From Symbiodinium natans (taxonomy: Eukaryota > Sar > Dinophyceae > Suessiales > Symbiodiniaceae), in NCBI GenBank assembly GCA_905221605.1, contig CAJNDS010002277.1, positions 318,195 through 382,194 of the forward strand: a stretch of 64,000 nt of DNA. The letters are read 5' to 3'. Positions within the stretch are counted from its first letter, which is position 1. The number at the start of each line of letters is the position of its first letter. This document shows positions 60,350 through 64,000 of the stretch, piece after piece. A program made the position numbers and the translations under genes. The notes under the pieces are model-generated. The model saw only the letters and a program-made list of their open reading frames with translations. It was not told where the DNA came from and did not search any database.

Positions 60350-60465
60350 CAGGGCTTCATGGGTAGTTACAAGTGGGGTTACAAGTAGGGTAACTGTAAA
60401 TATACCCGGTTGTAACCCGCAGTTAGGGTAATCACTTATGATCCTATAACTACAATTAGGGCTCG
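60350..60465. mobile_element. Degenerate family C hairpin
   Basis: GGCTTCATGGGTAGTTACAA on the left. The right arm CCTATAACTACAATTAGGGC is decayed. Confidence 0.55.
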
Positions 60466-60522
60466 AGAGTGGAGGGCGATTGAAGGTGTAATTCTGGTTT
60501 CGGGTTTAGGGTTTAGGGTGGG

Positions 60523-60600
60523 TCCACCCGACGAGAACGAATCCATCGTCTATCTGCGGAGGTATGAGTATGCCCATCTTGGCCAAGTGAAGCGTGTGAG
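60523..60600 (-). CDS. Exon-like island
   Basis: Minus frame TLHLAKMGILIPPQIDDGFV continues LVGWT. A plus frame (DENESIVYLRRYEYAHLGQV) is also open. Minus is favoured by the neighbours and by its globular-protein composition. Confidence 0.38.
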
Positions 60601-60894
60601 ATGCGTGGGAAACGTTCATCCAAAAAACCGTACCCCAAAACATCCGACGGCCCAAGCGCGAAGCAACGCAACACCCGAATCCATCCTGACCCTACTGCTA
60701 AGCCCCAAACCCTCAACCCAAAACCCTAAAACCCAAACCCTAAACCCTAATCCCTAAACCCAAAACCCAAAACCCAAAACCCTAAACCCCTCAAGGTTGC
60801 GGCCACGGCGAGGCCAAAGCCACCCCGTCAGGAGGCACGTCGCTGCGTCCATAGAGGTGGGGCCTTTGGGTGCTGAGGCTGGAGCTTGCGCTTG

Positions 60895-60991
60895 CAGAGA
60901 GAGCGAGAGAGAGGGAGGGAGAGAGGGGAGGGAGAGAGAGAGAGAGTCGTGAGAGAGAGAGGAGAGCGAGAGAGAGTCGTGAGAGAGAGAG

Positions 60992-61023
<32 letters not shown>

Positions 61024-61412
61024 GCGAAAGAAAGAGGAGAGGGAGAGGGAGGAGGGAGAGAGAGAGAGAGAGGAGGGAGAGAGAGAAAGAGAGGAGGGAG
61101 AGGAGGAGGGAAAGAGAGAGAGAGAGGGGAGGGAAAGAGAGAGAGAGGGAGACAAAGAGAAAGAGGAGGGGGAGAGAGAGAAAAGAGAAAAGAGAAAAGA
61201 GAAAAGAGAAAAGAGAAAAGAGAAAAGAGAAAAGGAGAAAAGAGAAAAGATAAAGGATAAAAGAGAAAAGATAAAAGAGAAAAGATAAAAGAGAAAAGAG
61301 AAAAGAGAAACGATAAACGAGAAAAGAGAAAAAGAAAAGAGAAAAGAGAAAAGGATAACAATAAAGAGAAAGAGAAAGATAAATATAAAGATAAAGAGAA
61401 AGAGAGAACCTG
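60895..61412. repeat. GA-rich microsatellite grading into GAGAAAA units
   Basis: About 500 bases of purine repeats: GAGAGA, GGAGAGAG and then AGAGAAA/GATAAA units. The 251-codon minus frame and the 127-codon plus frame across it are Leu/Phe/Ser and Arg/Glu strings produced by the repeat. Confidence 0.96.
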
Positions 61413-61854
61413 AGGCCCCCTTGGCCCTCTCTCTTAAGGGGGCCCCCTTCAGAAAAGCTTTGCTCAGAGGGAGCTGAAAAGCAAAAGCTTCGAGAGAAGC
61501 TGTGACCAAAAAAAGTGGGACCTAAGGGGTCTTCTGCACATAGTTTGGGGCATGTAGGTTCAGGGGCTTAGGGTTTCAGGTCTGGCCTAGGTATGGACGT
61601 TTGAATAAGGAGGTGGCTTTGCGAAGCTAAGGGTGCCTCGCACAGGACTCAGGAAAAGACCGGCCACTTTAACCCTCAACCCCTCAACCTTCAACTCCCT
61701 CCCGAAACCCCTCAAGCCTCAACCCCTCAATCCTCAACCCTCAACCTCTTCACCAGCTGAGGCTTAACTAATTATTTCTACATGCTCTTGCCCTAAACCC
61801 TAAACCCCAAGCCCTAAACCCCAAACCCCTCAACCCCAAGCCCCAAGCCCTATA

Positions 61855-62010
61855 GGCCCCAAACAGCGCGCCGATCCGGCGTCCGAGCCCGAACGCGGGC
61901 TGCGACTCCGGGCCACCCAGCCCGGACATATCCGGAAGTTCGAGAATCGAGGCAAAGGGGCAGAGGGCGAAGCGGCTGCTGCGGTGCTTCCAGCCAGGCC
62001 TCAAAGAAAC
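61855..62010 (-). CDS. GC-rich coding-like island
   Basis: Minus frame RPGWKHRSSRFALCPFASIL then ELPDMSGLGGPESQPAFGLG. Bounded by CCCTAAA on the left and TTTAGGG on the right. No family recognised. Confidence 0.33.
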
Positions 62011-62424
62011 TGTAGGGTTTAGGGTTTAGGGTTTAGGGTTTAGGGTTTAAGGTTTAGGGGTTCAGGGTAGCTCCGGGGGGTTGGGGGGGGGTTTGAAGGC
62101 TTAGGGTTTTTCTTGAGGTTTTGGAGGGTTTAGAGTTTCAGGGTTCTTGAGGTCTGGGCTTCAGGGTTTAATTGGCGTTGAGGGTCTTTGAGCTTTGGGG
62201 TTTAGCTTAAACCCTAGACCCTAGACCCTAAACCCTAAACCGTAAACCCTAAACTCCTGTTTCTTTTCAGCGTTTCGGGCGTAGGGCGTAGGGGTTCAGC
62301 CTCCACGGAGGAGATCAGGGGGTTGAGCTACCAGGTCTCGGTGTCCATGAGCGGCTAGAAGAGGAAGGCCTAAATAGGGTTTAGGGTTTAGGGTTATGGG
62401 GCTTTGGGACTCTTGGGGTTGTCA

Positions 62425-62517
62425 GGATCGAAGGTTCGGAGTCTTCGGCTTTACGAAAGTCTTCGGCGTTCGCCTGCATTCTCTTCTTTGCAAACAGCCA
62501 TGTCCAAGCTGGATGGC
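62425..62517 (-). CDS. Exon of unknown gene
   Basis: Minus frame TWLFAKKRMQANAEDFRKAE continues DSEPSILT. Strongly protein-like. A smaller candidate exon (PLMDTETW, acceptor CTCTTCTAG) lies downstream at about 62,330-62,355. Confidence 0.45.
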
Positions 62518-62614
62518 TGTGGGGTTTAGTCGAGTCCCCAGTCTCCACCTCAACACCCTAAAGCCTAAACCCCAAACCATGAACTCTAAACCCTGAACCC
62601 TAAACCCTAAACAC

Positions 62615-62755
62615 TAAACCCCTAAACCCCTAAACCCCTAAACCCCTAAACCCCTAAACCCCTAAACCCCTAAACCCCTAAACCCCTAAACCCCTAAACC
62701 CCTACACCCCTAAACCCCTAAACCCCTAAACCCCTAAACCCCTAACCCTAAACCC
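62615..62755. repeat. Pure 8-base CCCCTAAA array
   Basis: About 16 consecutive 8-base units, one with CCCCTACA. This is the longest 8-base array here. Confidence 0.97.
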
Positions 62756-62861
62756 CTAACCCTAAACCGTATCGGTGCTTTGGGCCGAACTGTGGGGGCG
62801 CAGCTGCCGCGTCCTTTGACGTCACCTCACGCACTCTGTGAGGTGCCGGTCTCTGCAAGAC

Positions 62862-62964
62862 CCCTAAACCCTAAACCCTAAACCCTAAACCCTAAGCCCT
62901 AAGCCCTAAACCCTAAACCCTAAACCCTAAACCCTAAACCCTAAACCCTAAACCCTAAACCCTA
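62862..62964. repeat. CCCTAAA array, ~15 units
   Basis: 7-base units, two CCCTAAG variants, running into a family I fragment. Confidence 0.96.
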
Positions 62965-63024
62965 GCAAAAAATCTGCTTTTGCTGTTTCTTAGGAATTAG
63001 AGTACCGAAAAATTAAAAATTCTG
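62965..63024. repeat. Family I fragment
   Basis: GCTGTTTCTTAGGAATTAGA then GTACCGAAAAATTAAAAATT, shared with 56,930-57,003 and in part with 27,400-27,440. The CCCTAAA array replaces its left end. Confidence 0.7.
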
Positions 63025-63102
63025 CCCAAGAAGCCCTAAGGCATCACCCATATGGTCAATTCTCAACAGTATAGCCCCTTGCTTGGGGGAGGGCGGGGTG
63101 AG

Positions 63103-63165
63103 GGGTAGGGTACAGGGTACAGGGTGCAGGGTGCAGGGTGCAGGGTGCAGGGTGCAGGGTTTAGG
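63103..63165. repeat. GCAGGGT tandem repeat
   Basis: About eight 7-base units of GCAGGGT/ACAGGGT, a further variant of the telomere-like unit. Confidence 0.9.
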
Positions 63166-63414
63166 GTTGAAGGTTTAGGGTCTCGCTGTGATGATACGGC
63201 CTCTTATGTACTTACACAGGCTACCTGTAAGGATATCCAAATGCACTCCGCAAGTGTCGTGCCTTCCCCCCCCCCCCCCAACCCACTCCCACCCGAAACT
63301 ACACATGTAAGGAATATACCAATCAGGAACCCCCATGTAGTTTAAGGAACTAAACTAGGGAATATACCAATGAGGATCCCTATGTAGTTTAAGGAATGAA
63401 ATTAGGGCTGTCGG

Positions 63415-63495
63415 GCTCCCTGGCATTGCGCATGATTGCAAGCCTCGACCAGGGGTGTGCGCGTTGCCCGCATCGCAAAGTCCAACAGCGCCCAC
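63415..63495 (-). CDS. Exon of unknown gene
   Basis: After a GGTCAG acceptor the minus frame reads WALLDFAMRATRTPLVEACN then HAQCQ. Convincing composition. Family not recognised. Confidence 0.45.
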
Positions 63496-63752
63496 CTGAC
63501 CGGTTTGGGCTTCAGTTAGGTTAGCCCCCGTGCAGTCAGAGTACCTTAACCAGGAATTTATAGATCCGCAGGAAGTATAAAGGGTGTGTGTGTGTGTTAG
63601 GTCCTAAAGGAAGGTCCGTCGCAACCTTGGCGCGGCGGCGGCAAGTGCAACCGCTTCAACCCAAAACCCTTTATCGCCGATGCCGCAAACACCCTGAGCC
63701 TCAACTCTACACATCACAAAAGTCTAAAGCCCTTAATCCTAAACCCTATAAC

Positions 63753-63856
63753 TTGGGATGTTCCCCCTTACACTAACAGCCCTTCATAGGGATTATAAGA
63801 GGGCTACTTGAATCCCTATCATTCAGGACTGTTAGTATGAGGGGGAACATCCCAAA
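63753..63856. mobile_element. Hairpin family A element
   Basis: GGGATGTTCCCCCTTACACT facing GTATGAGGGGGAACATCCCA, complete. Confidence 0.9.
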
Positions 63857-63861
63857 TCTAT

Positions 63862-63968
63862 ACTACCATTTGCTTAAGAACCCCCCAAAAAATGAAATAA
63901 TACTCCCCTATATTACCTTTATGAGGAAGAACATTTTGTATTCTTTGGGGTTCTTAAGCAAATAGTAG
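63862..63968. mobile_element. Hairpin family B element
   Basis: TACCATTTGCTTAAGAACCC facing GGGGTTCTTAAGCAAATAGT, complete. It begins about six bases after the family A copy ends. Confidence 0.92.
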
Positions 63969-64000
63969 CATAACCCCTGAACCCCCAACGTTTGGGATCT

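Noticed and set aside
60754-61509. 251-codon minus frame and 127-codon plus frame
   Set aside because: Product of the GA/GAAAA purine tract: Leu/Phe/Ser on one strand, Arg/Glu on the other.

Overview
The window reads as nuclear DNA of a protist with plant-type TTTAGGG telomere repeats, most likely a dinoflagellate. A chromerid or other alveolate alga is the main alternative. The reasons are GC-rich exons of only about 30-105 bases, introns that often start with GC (once apparently GA) instead of GT, recognisable genes all on one strand, and telomere-like repeats scattered through the whole interior. No long open reading frame here is a normal single-exon gene. Most long frames are products of tandem repeats.

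Layout. Positions 1-9,950 are mixed-composition DNA with a few exon-sized coding fragments on the plus strand (a KH-like piece and two related fragments sharing a DRIxxVNG motif) and no confident complete gene. Positions 9,970-14,200 are foreign-looking: C-rich and AT-rich stretches, a 100-N assembly gap at 11,401, a long TG-rich microsatellite and a T-rich satellite with a 407-base higher-order period. From about 15,300 to the end the sequence alternates small coding islands with CCCTAAA/TTTAGGG arrays and short inverted-repeat (hairpin, MITE-like) elements.

Genes in the second part, all on the minus strand: (1) a complete tropinone-reductase-like short-chain dehydrogenase (SDR), start codon at 24,357 and stop at 15,301, in 15 short exons; (2) an unidentified coding block at 24,892-25,679; (3) an EF-hand plus thioredoxin gene resembling calredoxin, 28,196-35,310, perhaps extending to about 39,150; (4) islands at 44,035-47,600, one like the end of a UBX domain; (5) a LicD/fukutin-like phosphotransferase gene, about 49,400-57,285; (6) further exon-like islands from 59,450 to 63,495, gene unknown. 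Gene order and strand fit the long one-directional gene clusters known in dinoflagellates.

The most unusual feature is the intron architecture. Many exons have CCCTAAA on their left and TTTAGGG on their right, so in the sense direction an intron tends to open with TTTAGGG and close with CCCTAAA, a terminal inverted repeat that could pair. Between the arrays lie several families of hairpin elements of about 80-150 bases, and in at least six cases a telomeric array sits inside one of these elements. Exon boundaries were set by reading frame and protein-family fit and may be off by a few bases.
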